DNA from: Calliopum simillimum
Lineage: Eukaryota; Arthropoda; Insecta; Diptera; Lauxaniidae
Assembly (NCBI GenBank): GCA_951812925.1
Contig: OX638368.1
Location: 4,092,001-4,156,000, forward strand
DNA: 64,000 bases
Direction: 5' to 3'
The first letter of the stretch is position 1, and the number at the start of each line of letters is the position of its first letter. The position numbers and the translations under genes are program-made. Below are positions 44,982-56,199 of the stretch, in pieces. Below the pieces are notes generated by a model that saw nothing but the letters and a program-made list of their open reading frames with translations, was not told where the DNA came from and searched no databases.

Positions 44982-46273
44982 TAGGGCTGTTCAGAAAAAA
45001 AAAATTTTTCGAATTTCTTAGATATACTTTGGCATCACGTTCTACATCATGACAGAATATCCCATAAATTTTTTCAGATTTTTAAATGCATTTTTAAAGG
45101 TGGCTCAAAGCAAAAGTATATTTTTAATATTTTTTTTTTAGCATTAATTATAAAATGTTGGCAAACAATTTGAAAAATTTGTTTTAGAGTCACTGAAAAA
45201 CATTAATTTTGTTTGTTATTTAATGAACTTTAAAATCTACATTGTAATTTTGACAAAAAAAAAATGTACACCTCTTAAAAAACGAAAAACTGCTTTAAAA
45301 AGGCGAAATTTAACGGTTTTTCAAAGAAAAAAGTCATCGTGCTTTAAACGAAATGAACATTTTTTAATTTTTAAGATTTCATTCTAAAGAGCTCTTAAAA
45401 ACCTTCAAGACAAGATACGCTAAGACTTTTTTGGGCCAGCAGGCTCGATGATATAACGTTTGAAACATAGTAATGCAGCCCCGTGAAAGGCAAAACGCTT
45501 TTTTACTCAAGAGGGAGGCATCTTACAAAAAAGTGCACATGGGATAAAATGCTTAGAATCATGCAAGGAACAAGTGTGAAATGTTTTTTTTTTTTTTCAA
45601 AAAAAATTTATTAAATATGATGTTAAAAAAAATTTTTTTTTCTAAAACAAAATAATAAAATAAAAACGATTCACACTTGTTCCTTACATGATTCTAAGCA
45701 TTTTCTGCCATGTGCACTTTTTTGTAAGATGCCTCCCTCTTGAGTAAAAAAGCGTTTTGCCTTTCACGGGGCTGCATTACTATGTTTCAAACGTTATATC
45801 ATCGAGCCTGCTAGCCCAAAAAAGTCTTAACGTGTCTTGTCTTGAAGGTTTTTAAGAGTTCTTTTGAATGAGATCTTGAAAATTAAAAAATGTTCATTTC
45901 GTTTAAAGCACGATGACTTTTTTCTTTGAAAAACCGTTAAATTTCGCCTTTTTAAGGCAGTTTTTCGTTTTTTAAGAGGTGTACATTTTTTTTTTTTTGT
46001 CAAAATTACAATGTAGATTTTAAAGTTCACTAAATAACAAACAAAATTAATGTTTTTCAGTGACTCTAAAACAAATTTTTCAAATTGTTTGCCAACATTT
46101 TATAATTAATGCTAAAAAAAAAAATATTAAAAATATATTTTTGCTTTGAGCCACCTTTAAAAATGCATTTAAAAATCTGAAAAAATTTATGGGATATTCT
46201 GTCATGATGTAGAACGTGATGCCAAAGTATATCTAAGAAATTCGAAAAAAAAATTTTTTGGTGAACAGCCCTA
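44982..46273. mobile_element. hAT-like palindromic MITE, copy 2
   Basis: Nearly identical to 34699-35987 (differences are mostly homopolymer lengths and a few substitutions). The same TAGGGCTGTTCA ends are present, with its own 8-bp duplication TTATCTAT at 44974-44981 and 46274-46281. Different target duplications prove that two independent insertions occurred rather than one local duplication. The near-identity indicates recent activity. The 67-codon minus-strand frame (45827-46030) is conserved with one difference (Cys for Phe). Confidence 0.9.
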
Positions 46274-46281
46274 TTATCTAT

Positions 46282-48600
46282 ACATCAATACAATACAAGA
46301 CAAAAACTTGTCCATCTTTTTTACTATGTTAGAAATGGAGTACGACTTAAAATTATACACCATTAGAAAGGTATTTGTGTGTAGAAGTGCACAAAGTTGA
46401 AATTATGTTGTTAGTTTGACTTTAAGCCAGGTAAAATTAAAAACAAATTTTTCAATATGAACAACAACAAAATACATGGTCACAAAGAGCTGAAAAAAGA
46501 ATAAAGCACAAACAGAAAGACAAAAAGCATAGCACTGGCTTCATGTTTTCTGTTCTGTTTATATTTTGCTTGAATTATACCAGGGATGTTAAATGAACTT
46601 TTCTATTTCGTACCAAATAGCAACAAAAAAGTACTAAAAGTGTCCAAAAAGCACCAAAATTATTTAATACTTTTGTGGTCGAATTTTGAGCACTGAGCGA
46701 TTCTAGTAGTTTTAAGTTCATCATCTTTTCTTTTACCATCGATACTTATACTTGATCCGTCCCTACGATGCTTCATCGCAAATGTTGCACTTCATTCGCT
46801 GTTTTGTCTTACAGTGTGGTAACAATAGGAACTTTAACCCTCTCCTACATACACAGATTTTCACTTTGCAATTTTTTTTTTTTTTTTGTTTGCTTTCAAC
46901 TGTTCTTGTGCAGCTGACAACATTCTAAGGAATTGTATAAAACGGCTGTGATGAAATGGAAAAGTGGGAGTAAAAGCAAGCAAGGTTCCGGTGAGTGAAA
47001 AAAAAAAATATTGGGGGAAGATAAAGTGGTAGAAACACAATTTCAATCTATTTCGCCGGAACGAAATCTCATGCATCATGTCTCATGTGTGCTTACATGG
47101 CGAAGGACATGCAAGTCGCACTCGCATTTGTTGTTGTTGCAAGGATATTGTTTGGCAAGGATATGCTGCAACTGGCAAATGTGATGGTAGCTCGTTCCGG
47201 CATTGGATTATGGTAATTTGCAGCTAATGTAAATTTACATTTATTTGATGGTATGTTGAGAAAAAAAAGAATGGCAATAAAGGACTCCCCCAAAAAAATA
47301 AGAAAAGAAAAGATAAAAGACAAAAAGCACAAAGAGAAAAACTTAAAAGCAACTGAAATTATAAAGAAACAAAAAAATCGCATCAAATTTCAATAAATTA
47401 AGGGAATGTGAAAGAGTAACTCAAACTGAAATGCTGCTTTTTATTCCCTAGTATCCGTAGTATGCTTTTACGTTTACAATGATGAAACGTTTCAGGTGGA
47501 TTTGTATTTTAAATATTTAAAAGTGAACGTAGGATTTCACGTAGGAATCATGCACAAAAAGAATCAGCACGTTTTCCTTATGGTGAACTCAATACTTTCT
47601 TGTGGGTATGGGTGTTTTGTTGCTATTTCTGTTGTGCTGTTACTCTAATTGCAAAACTTTAATCCATGACAGCAGCAGCAACACCAACACAACCACACTC
47701 ATGCATGCACAGACTGTAGACTACAATTTGTCAGAACACACACACAACCACACGCAAAGCCACTGCTTCTCTTGCATTCTTTGTGCAGTTGTTTTGATAT
47801 TTTGATCCTGGTTTTCCATTTGCATTCTCTTGCAGCAACAGAGTTTTCCATTGGTTGCCCATTGCAGCAGCAACAGCAGTCGTGCAGCAATTAAAATTGT
47901 TTTTGTTATTGTTGTTGTTGTTGCTGCAACAATACCATCCAGAGGGTAAAGAACCTGGACGATGAAATGTGGGTATTATGTGGCATAATGAATTTTCCAA
48001 CTAATGAAGCAGAACACTCGCATTCGAAAAGTAGCATTTCTCAGGAATTCATGAGACTAGCATGATTACGTGTATCCCTCGAAGTGGTCAAGCAATTTGA
48101 GGTTAACTTTGCTGCACTTTAGGCTCCAGCACTAGACTATTAGCGTTATACAGCACTTTGTTGTGTCATTTTGGTAAAAATTTCAAATTTCTGTTGCAAT
48201 CTATGTACTGTAGTTTCATATTATAGCATAGACAGACAACAGCGTTAATCTGAATTAAAAACGTACTATGCAATTGAACATACCTATTACCCCGACAGAC
48301 GACAGTTTCTGCATTAAGTACACAGCTGATTTGTTTGCTTACATATTTTTTTTTTTATAGCATCTGCTCATCGCCCTCGCTACACACAGTGCGCTTTCTT
48401 TTAAAATTAAAAAATTTCATTTAGTTTTTTCCTTAACATATTTAGTTCATATTTATCTTAAAACTCACTTTTGCTCACTTTTGTTGTGGTAGTAAGAAAA
48501 CATATGTTTTTGACTCTTGGCAATATTTTTCATAAATAAGAAATTGGAAGGTTTCAAAACAATTTTTCCAAACAATAAAATAAACATCTTTCATATGACA
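46282..48600. other. Single-copy-like spacer
   Basis: More balanced composition with GCAGCAGCAACA and GTTGTTGTTG tracts (47660-47690, 47850-47930) and CACA-rich sequence at 47735. Open frames at 46861-47386 (minus) and 47602-48000 (both strands) are hydrophobic or repeat translations without domains. It could be intronic or intergenic. Confidence 0.45.
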
Positions 48601-48927
48601 CCAATATTTTCCAAATCCGTTCAGGGGTTCCCAACTTATGGCGGTTTTCATAGAAGATATATCCGGATCTTCCGATGGCTACATCTCCGAAACTAGGTCC
48701 GGATACCCTTTTCGATCACATATTCTTTTTAACGACTAAGAACTCAATTATAAAAAATTAATTTCAGAATTTTTGCGAATTCATCACTAAACGACACATG
48801 AACCCCATTTTGACCTCCATATGACCTTGAAATCTTTTTTCTCAGACGTTCTGAAAAAAAACGGACCCAGAATTTGGATTCAGGACGTCAAAGTCCCTAG
48901 GAAACACATAGTTTGGTCAAAACGCCA

Positions 48928-49862
48928 TTACATTTCTTTTTTTTGTAAGCCTGTGTAATCAGTCCATAGGCACATGGCATTAATGAATGCCACTATGTTC
49001 CTTGGGAGTGTGGCGTCCACCTCAGAAGTAGAGGGATACGCGGTATAAAAGTAGCAAAGTCTGTGTCTTGCTAAGCTGTCACAGTGACATATAATATGTT
49101 CTGCAGTCCCCTCTTCTTCATTACAGAATCTACAGAATTCATACTGGACCAAACCGAGGGGCTTCCTTACTGGGCAATGTTTCGTGAGAAATCCTGTAAC
49201 AATCCGTATGCCTTTCCTGTTCAGCATAAGTAACTGTTTGGTCTTTTGATTGGAAACACTTGGCATGAATGCTTTTGATTGTCTGTGGCCTAGGATGTTA
49301 TCCCAGCCTTCTTCAACTTTCTTGTTCAGCCAATTATTTAGGTTTAGTTTTATAAAACTCTAAGGCGGGCTGCAGAACGAAGAAGGACCTACAAACTGTG
49401 CAGATGATCCTTTTCTTGCAAGCTCATCTGCTGTTTCATAACCTTCAATTCCACTGTGTCCAGGTACCCAAATGAGGTGAACCTTATTTCTGGAGGCAAG
49501 TCTGGTGAGCAGCAGACTAACAACGATGTTATTTGGAAGGATTTTAAGGCTAATAGTGCCGCTTTGCTGTCTGATAGAATATATATGTTTGTTCCATTAG
49601 GAAACCTTTTATCCTATTCTCTGAAGTAAAGCTCGATTGCATAAACTTCCGCCTGAAACACAGAGTTTTCTGGACCCATGCATGCAGATATGTTTTTATG
49701 TGGCCTAAGCCCATATACGCCAGCTCCAACTTCCTCATCCGTTTTAGAACCGTCTGTGTACCAAAGGTAGTAATCACCAACGAACTTAGAAGCTACTTGG
49801 AAGTTGTGCAGAAGACAGATCTTCATATAAATGTGAGATGATTCATAGAATCTTTGAAAGGA
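48928..49862 (-). pseudogene. LINE ORF2 RNase H and C-terminus, LOA-like
   Basis: On the minus strand the 5' part gives YLWYTDGSKTDEEVGAGVYG and VFQAEVYAIEL, the first two conserved acidic blocks of RNase H. In a shifted frame follow YILSDSKAALLALK and LIWVPGHSGIEGYETADELA, the remaining RNase H acidic and His blocks. Then comes LNNWLNKKVEEGW, and from 49266 a 112-residue tail with a CRFCNEEEGTAEHIICHC knuckle and a stop at 48928. This order is typical of LOA-clade elements. At least two frame changes inactivate it, and everything upstream of RNase H is missing. It abuts the DUF7869-like pseudogene at about 49860. It could derive from the same family as the RT at 33.5-36.1 kb; there is no overlap to test this. 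Confidence 0.8.
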
Positions 49863-50655
49863 GTTGTGATCCACTACTGCCTCTCAAAAACAACATACAG
49901 GGTATACCTAAGCAATGATTTAAATCTAACAATGTTATTTGTACTGTATAACGAGGCATTTCCAGAAAAACCAGTTAAATGTACCTTATTCAGGCAAATT
50001 TTTTGCACCGAATACAATATTGGATTTGGATGTCTAGCAACTGCTGCTTGCTCTACATGTTTGTCATTAAATGAAAGGATAAAAAGCTCAGTAACGAAGG
50101 CAGAAAAAAATTTTCTTATTATAGAAATAGCGGTCCATAAATTAAAGGCAAAAAATTTTTTTCAAAAATTGCAAGAAGAGAAAGCTGATACAAAAATACT
50201 TTCTTTTGATTGTAGAAAAACTTTGCAAATCCGAAAGTACCAGATCAGTCTGCATACTTCAGCCGCCAGCTCAATACATATAATTTTACAATAACTGAAG
50301 GTTCATCAAAATGCAAGATAACTCCGAGCAATACTTTCATTTACAATAAAATAGCATCTGCTCTATTTCATTGCCTGCAAAATTTAAGCTACACTCAGAT
50401 AAAATGGTTAATGGCTGATACATGTGGTGGACAGAACCGAAACTCGCTTGTAATAGGCATGTTAGCCTATTAGTGGGCAGTCAAAGCACCAGCTGGTATA
50501 AACCAAATAGAAATGATATTTCTAGTTACAAGTCACAGTTTTCTACGACCGGACGGAGTTTTTGGAAATATTGAACGAATTCTTAAGATGACATCAACTG
50601 TTGTAAGTCCAAAAAAATGTGAAGAAATTTTCAGTCAGTTTGGCACAAACCCTTG
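49858..50655 (+). pseudogene. Broken transposase-like gene (DUF7869-like)
   Basis: Two plus-strand frames join to one recognisable protein. The first gives IHYCLSKTTYRVYLSNDLNL, LFRQIFCTEYNIGFG, CSTCLSLNERI and ILSFDCRKTLQIRKY, and ends at 50294. One frame over, from about 50250, come FSRQLNTYNFTITEG, MADTCGGQNRNSLVIGMLAY-stop (stop at 50471), and beyond it FLVTSHSFLRPDGVFGNIER. The D-x-CGGQNRN and HSFL-x-PD-x-FG-IE blocks are shared by a large, poorly described insect family, which I believe carries the DUF7869 label. Many members sit in transposon-like contexts. The N-terminus is missing at the junction with the LINE, and a frameshift and a stop break it. Confidence 0.65.
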
Positions 50656-51019
50656 AGGAATATAAAATAAGTGGTGTTTTCGTGTTTAGCGACTCTTAAT
50701 TAGTTTAGAAGAAATAGTTTGCAAAATGTTACATCTATTTTGAATTTAGTGTTGCATTAACTTTTTATAGTTATTGTTTAAATAAAGAATAAATGAAATG
50801 CACAAAAAAATTGTTGGTAAACTTTTCTAGTATAAAAAACAAAATCTTACCTCAACTATATAAATTCATTCACTCTAATAATAATCCTAGCTTAAAAGTC
50901 CCAGGCACTCCACCAATCGTAAAACACATTGAAAATTACTATTTTTATCTCTGTAAAATTCTATAAAATTTCTCGTAATTGTAGTTGTTTCCAACACCGA
51001 CAACGGTGTTTTGTCCAAA
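50656..51019. other. Spacer
   Basis: AT-rich sequence after the pseudogene with AATAAA at about 50775-50785, which could be the old 3' end of that gene. Nothing else recognised. Confidence 0.4.
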
Positions 51020-51440
51020 AATGCAAAACAAAGAGACATGTTGCGTATGACTTTTTATTTTTCAATTATGTTCATTTTCAAATCGCGATATCCTATGAAC
51101 GGTAAGTCGGACGGAAAAAGTGTTCGTAGAGACATTCATAGAGAATTGCATGTTCTGCAAAATCCAAGAAAAAAATTTTTCTGCGGCATATCGTTTCGGA
51201 ATATTTTGCAAAAACAGTTTTGTTCTAAATTTTACGGTTATCAAAAGATATCTTCTAAGCTTTAAGAGTTACAAAAAAAAGCAATATGCTGTTTGTAGAA
51301 CTAGCAATTCCATATAAGCTGGTATTTTTATTTTTTTGCTGCGACGCTTCGTTCATGTGTCATCACAATTTAAAAAAATAACTCATCTTCAAAAACCTCG
51401 AAAAACTTTCTGTGTAAAAATACCAAATGACCGCACTACA
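51020..51440 (+). repeat. Half copy of the 36.9-kb palindrome
   Basis: CGCGATATCCTATGAACGGTAAGTC, GAGACATTCATAGAGAATTGCATGTTCTGC and the end AACTCAT-TTCAAAAA-CCAAATGACCGCACTA correspond to the right arm of 36868-38175 with many substitutions. The left arm is absent, so this is an old truncated relative. Confidence 0.6.
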
Positions 51441-53936
51441 AAAAAGATCACAACTTTTTAATAGGTAAACTTTTTTATTTATATTATAAGCTAAACATTC
51501 CCATTTAAATAATTAAATTTCATGCGGTCTTGTAGAAATCCTACGTATACGTGTTTTTAACGCCCTGGGACCTCTACTATTAATAAAAAGTAAAATTTTC
51601 GATCAAAAATGCGCCGAACTAAAGTAGAACGCAGAGGTATAGTTTCGTGGGCAAATATTCATAGAATTGAATGAACTTTCACATAGCGGGGTAGCAGAGG
51701 TCGATAAAATTTCGTCCATACAATTTGGCCCACCCTAATAAACATATATTTACTAGTCTTTACTGGATAATTGTTACTGGAATCTGTTCAGTTTGCACAA
51801 GGCATTTGTTTCACTTTTCGAGCAAATAGTTTTTTTCTCTCCCAAAATTAATTACTGGATAATTTTTACTGGAATTTTTACTTGAACAGACCAAATGAAT
51901 TATTCCAAAATACAATTGAAAGTATGGTTGTGATTTGGTAAACTTCAAACTATGTTTAACTTTTTCAATTTTGAACATTTTCGAAATTTTCAATTTGTTG
52001 TAGGCCTTTTCAACAGTAATCAATCCAACAATATTCCTCCCTATATTTTTTAACTAATACATTTTTATATTTTTAATTCCAAAAACTAATGTAGCAGATA
52101 CAAATCTGTGATCCGTTCAAATTAAAATTACTGAAGCATATCGAATGGTGCCTTATCGGCAAATCTGTCATTTAGAGCATTCAATTTGATTTCCGGAAAA
52201 CGAAAAAAAAAAATTCAACCAAATTTACAAAACAAAAAAAGGCAATGCATAACAAAAACAATAAATGTTCAAATACCACATTAACGCCAGTTGAGTCCAA
52301 CCGATCTTTCCGCCTCCTCCTACTCAGCCCCTATGCTACTCGTACAACTACAGATAAACTACAAATCGACGCCTCACTGCTATGACAAACACAATGAAAG
52401 CTCCACTCAATTTCACGCATCAATTAATCGACAAACATGGCTGCCACGAGTTCTAATAAATTTTATTAAATTTAATGTGCAGTCAATATGGCGGCAATGG
52501 CGGCAACCAGCACACTACCACCAAAATATCAAATGTCAACCAACATGCATACACACACACATACATACCATACAAATACACAGCAACATCAACATCACTA
52601 TACCAGTGAGCCAGTCAGCCAGCGTGTAATCGATGAGCCGTAAACGCGTTTCGATTTTTATCGTTATCGTTTAAATTCAAATTTCGATATCAATGGCAAG
52701 AAAATGCGATATTTTATATTCTACTGGTAGCAATGGGTTGATTTTGTAGTAAAGGGAAGGAAGCTGTGCAGGGGGTTGCGTAGGTTTAGCATCAAAATAA
52801 TTTACGCGCGCTGTCACAGTTGTATTCATTTATTTTTTATTTGGAGGGGAAACACATTCGCACGCGCAAGCAAAAGTCAATTTATAATGAAATTTAAAAT
52901 GTCACAGCTGTATTTTTGAATTTATTTTTGTGTAATGAAATATTTTTTCTACATTTTGGGAAACACCACATTTTTCATTGAGGGTTTTTTTTTGTATGCA
53001 GCAAGAAGTAAAATATAAATAAAAATTTCGCAACTATATTTAAAAAATAATAACTGAAAAATTTTGCAGATTGATTTCTTTTTCAATTACGGATTGCATT
53101 ACCTTAATACAGGCGTGTCCTTATTGGTAAGCAATTGTACACTAATTTGCATAAGTCTCTTAAGGCATTCAAATTTCTTCAATCCAAGTAATTTTTTCTT
53201 AAACTGTCTACTTACGGCATGCTTGAATGCACCCGTAACAGTAAAATGTTGAAATGTTTTGCTGGGATTTCTTAAAATATTTAACTTCTTCACATGCCAC
53301 GCACACAAACAAAACATTTAATACATAAATGACAAACAAATCAGAGAGAAAGGAAAGTGTTAATGACAAATGACTCAAAAGCAGCTGCTGAACAAGCAAG
53401 CAAAGTTTGATTTACACTTAGTTATGTACACACACACAGACAAGTAAATCAGCTTACTTCTACATACAAGCATTAATCGTTTGAAAATTGCACAAAGACA
53501 AACACAGGAATAAAGTAAAAACAGTTAAATGCATGTACGAGAGAGATAGCAGCAACAAAAGGAAAGAGATAGAAGCCGAAGTTATACAAAAATAAATAAT
53601 AAAACTCTTTTACAACAACAATGGAAACACCGTCGCAAAGGAGTCCTTATGTACGTTTCCGGTTCCGGTGAGCCAGATGTGCTTAAGTATTAAAAACAAC
53701 AAGAACAACAGCAACTTACAGTGAAAATAACAAAAACCAAGATATTTACTAAATAAATATATGTATGTGCTTTGAAAAGTTTTAAGTCTTGCTGGGTATG
53801 TACACACGCATGTATTTAACAGGTTGGTTCACATACTTAATACGTCATTGTTTTTGTTTAACATTTTTAAGTGTGCTATTGTTTTTACTATACCATTTAA
53901 TATTTAAAATTTTTTTTAATCTGTGGCTGAATCGCC
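51441..53936. other. Spacer
   Basis: 51600-51740 ends in TTTGGCCCACCCTAATAA, an end motif reminiscent of the element at 27026. 52290-52630 is less AT-rich with an ACACACAT tract and one open frame of 112 codons lacking any domain. 52680-53800 is ordinary AT-rich spacer. No gene is supported. Confidence 0.4.
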
Positions 53937-54040
53937 GCATCCGTGAACGTACAATTCGTGACGTAAAATCATGTATTTAGTAATGCCAAATACATGTGAA
54001 ACACATGATTTTACGTTACGAGTTGTACGTTCACGGATGC
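53937..54040. mobile_element. 104-bp hairpin MITE
   Basis: GCATCCGTGAACGTACAA at the left is an inverted copy of the right end (TTGTACGTTCACGGATGC), and the inner GACGTAAAATCATGT pairs with ACATGATTTTACGTTA. The arms of about 38 bp surround a loop of about 28 bp. No target duplication can be assigned. Confidence 0.75.
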
Positions 54041-54128
54041 TTCAATTCTACCCCTGAACTTTTAAGTCATTTCCACAAAAAGCTTGGACGCTTACATGCA
54101 TGCATATAAAATTTTGAAAAGGACTAGA

Positions 54129-54240
54129 AAAATCAAATTTTGTATAATGGGTCTTATTATGAATAAATATTTTCAAGAATTTTTTCGAAGACTACCTTCT
54201 CGAGAAAGTTTATTCATAATAAGATTAATTTTTCTAAAAA
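54129..54240. repeat. Small inverted repeat
   Basis: TCTTATTATGAATAAA (54152) is mirrored at 54209-54224; the flanks AGAAAAAT also pair with a 10-bp indel. Probably a second small decayed hairpin element close to the one at 53937. Confidence 0.55.
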
Positions 54241-54840
54241 AAAACTCCATTCAAATGCGTTGAGAAAAACGAACGCTGGAAGAATAAAAACTTGATGTTG
54301 GAAATGTTCTGTAAAAGACGCATTGCTTTTGAAATTTTTGGTTACCGAATACTAGATATAAGTAAATATTTGGCATCAACGTTTTCCGGATTTCACTGCA
54401 GAAGAATTTTTTCCATTAGATTATTTAAGTAAAACAAAAAATAAATTTAACATACATAAATGAAACAATCACTATTCAGCAGCTGAAGAACACTCCCGAT
54501 ACATGCACTTATCTCGAATGTTCTATGAAGTGCTTTAAAAACCACTATTGCTTTATTCTCACTGTCTTAATTAACCAGACTGAAATGGAAACAAACTAAT
54601 AAGCACAGATCATCGTTCGAACTTTGTTGCCTGGTTTTTGATTTGACAGTACACTGACAATTACTTTATTGTTAACCAAATTACAACACTATTCCCACTT
54701 TTTTAAAGTATACAAACATTTGGTTAAAATTTGGTTTATTAAAAACTACCTCAAATTTCTTTGGCATGTCTAAAACCTTTTTTTATGGAAAACCAAACCA
54801 TGATTCAATAACAATAGTTATGGCAAGTTGTCAAAATAAA
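54241..54840. other. Spacer
   Basis: AT-rich, no gene or clear repeat found. Confidence 0.4.
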
Positions 54841-54842
54841 AA

Positions 54843-55624
54843 CTAGTAAGGGTGTAACATTTGACCGGGCCAAACATTTAATACCCTACACTACAGTGTT
54901 GTTTAAAACTTCGCTTATATGAGAGGTGCCAACCCCTATTTTCCGAGTTCACTCAGTTTTTGCTCAGAGCGTGCATTTATAGTCTCCAGTACTTGAGTGA
55001 AATTTAGTTGGATTACCCCAAAAAACTCTTTTAGTATAGCGTTTTCAAGCTTTTGCTTATATTGGAGGTGTCACGCCCTCTTGTCCAATTTCACTCAGTT
55101 TTTGTTGACAGCTTGCATTTATAGTTCTTAGTGTCTGAGTAAAATTTAGTTTGATTATCTCAAAAAACGCTTTTCGTATAGCGTTTTGAAGCTTTTGCTT
55201 ATATGGGAGGTGCCACGCCCTCTTGTTCGAATCCACCCAGTCTTTGCTCAGAGCTTGCGCTAATAATTTGTAGTATTAATGTGTATTTTGGTTGAACTGT
55301 TGAATATATTTCCATATATGTTACATTTTGAATATATTTTTTGTATGGGCGGTATGCGTGTCCGTTGACCGATTTCGCTCATTTCCAATCCCACGAGCTA
55401 ACTTTTACGACAAACCCAACTCACCAAATTTCATTGAATTATCATGGTTATTTTTCCCGTAAACAATATTTCCACGCACAGCCTGCCAGACAGACGGACA
55501 TGGCTATATCGACTCAAGAGGTGACGCTGGTCAAGAATATATATACTTTTCTATATCTACCACGCCTCCTTCTCTGCGTTACAAACGGAAGGACAAAGAA
55601 AATATACCCTAGGTGTAGGGTATA
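54843..55624 (-). mobile_element. DINE-1-like repeat, copy 3, inverted
   Basis: On the minus strand it has the same parts as copy 2: hairpin head TATACCCTACACC-AGGGTATA, TTTGTCCTTCCGTTTGTAACG, GAGGCGTGGTAGATATAG, TATATATTCTTGACCAGCG, CATGTCCGTCTGTC, then tandem ~130-bp units with GAGGGCGTGGCACCTCC, and the end CTAG (54843-54846). The plus-strand frame 55341-55625 is a translation of the repeat. Confidence 0.7.
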
Positions 55625-55940
55625 ATAAAGGAACCCTGACCTTGCCTTGCTATCTGTCAAAAGACTAGAATCAAATCAGAGAATTTTGACATGTTCGTAG
55701 TTTAAGAAGAAGCAGCATTTGTTATCGCTGCAACCAGGGTAATTCAACCATGAACCAAACTAGTTTGTACATAACTATAGGTGCATAATATATAGCTAGA
55801 TATTTTTCCAAAATTAAGTCTTTTAAATATCACTTTCACTTATTCTATAAAATAAAAATAAATAAAATTTTATATTTTTTAAACTCAAGTTTGTAGATAT
55901 CAAAGTTCAAAGTTTGTAAATTTTTCTCCAAAGAGGTAGG
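55625..55940. other. Spacer
   Basis: AT-rich, nothing recognised. Confidence 0.4.
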
Positions 55941-55943
55941 AGT

Positions 55944-56192
55944 TTGGTAAGACCGCTTTTATTGAAACTTGTTCTGGCGGCTGGCTTGAGTTATAAACCA
56001 GGAGCCAGAGAATTCTTTTTTAGGGGGAAACGTAGCAGAAATGTTAAAGGTTACCTTGCTTTTGTCCTTGACCAAAAATCTACTTATCACGAGTTGGTGT
56101 GTATGCCTTTCTCCAGATTAACAATTTGCCGGTACGTTGCTAGACACAAATCGCCTGCACGTTGTACAAATTCCTCCGCTGTGGATCGTTAG
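55944..56192 (+). pseudogene. Possible FLYWCH-type zinc-finger remnant
   Basis: The 82-residue frame contains EFFFRGKRSRNVKGYLAFVL followed by DQKSTYHELVCMPFSRLTIC. FLYWCH domains typically run F-x-x-S-x-R-G-x-x-L-x-Y-x-G-Y-x-Y/F, then a YWRC block, then a second Cys. Here the RGK-KGYLAFV part and two Cys eight residues apart fit, but the Trp is lost (LVC in place of YWRC) and no His pair is clear. Composition is more GC-rich than the flanks. Probably a decayed fragment of a transposon-associated or host gene. Confidence 0.35.
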
Positions 56193-56199
56193 TGTTCCG

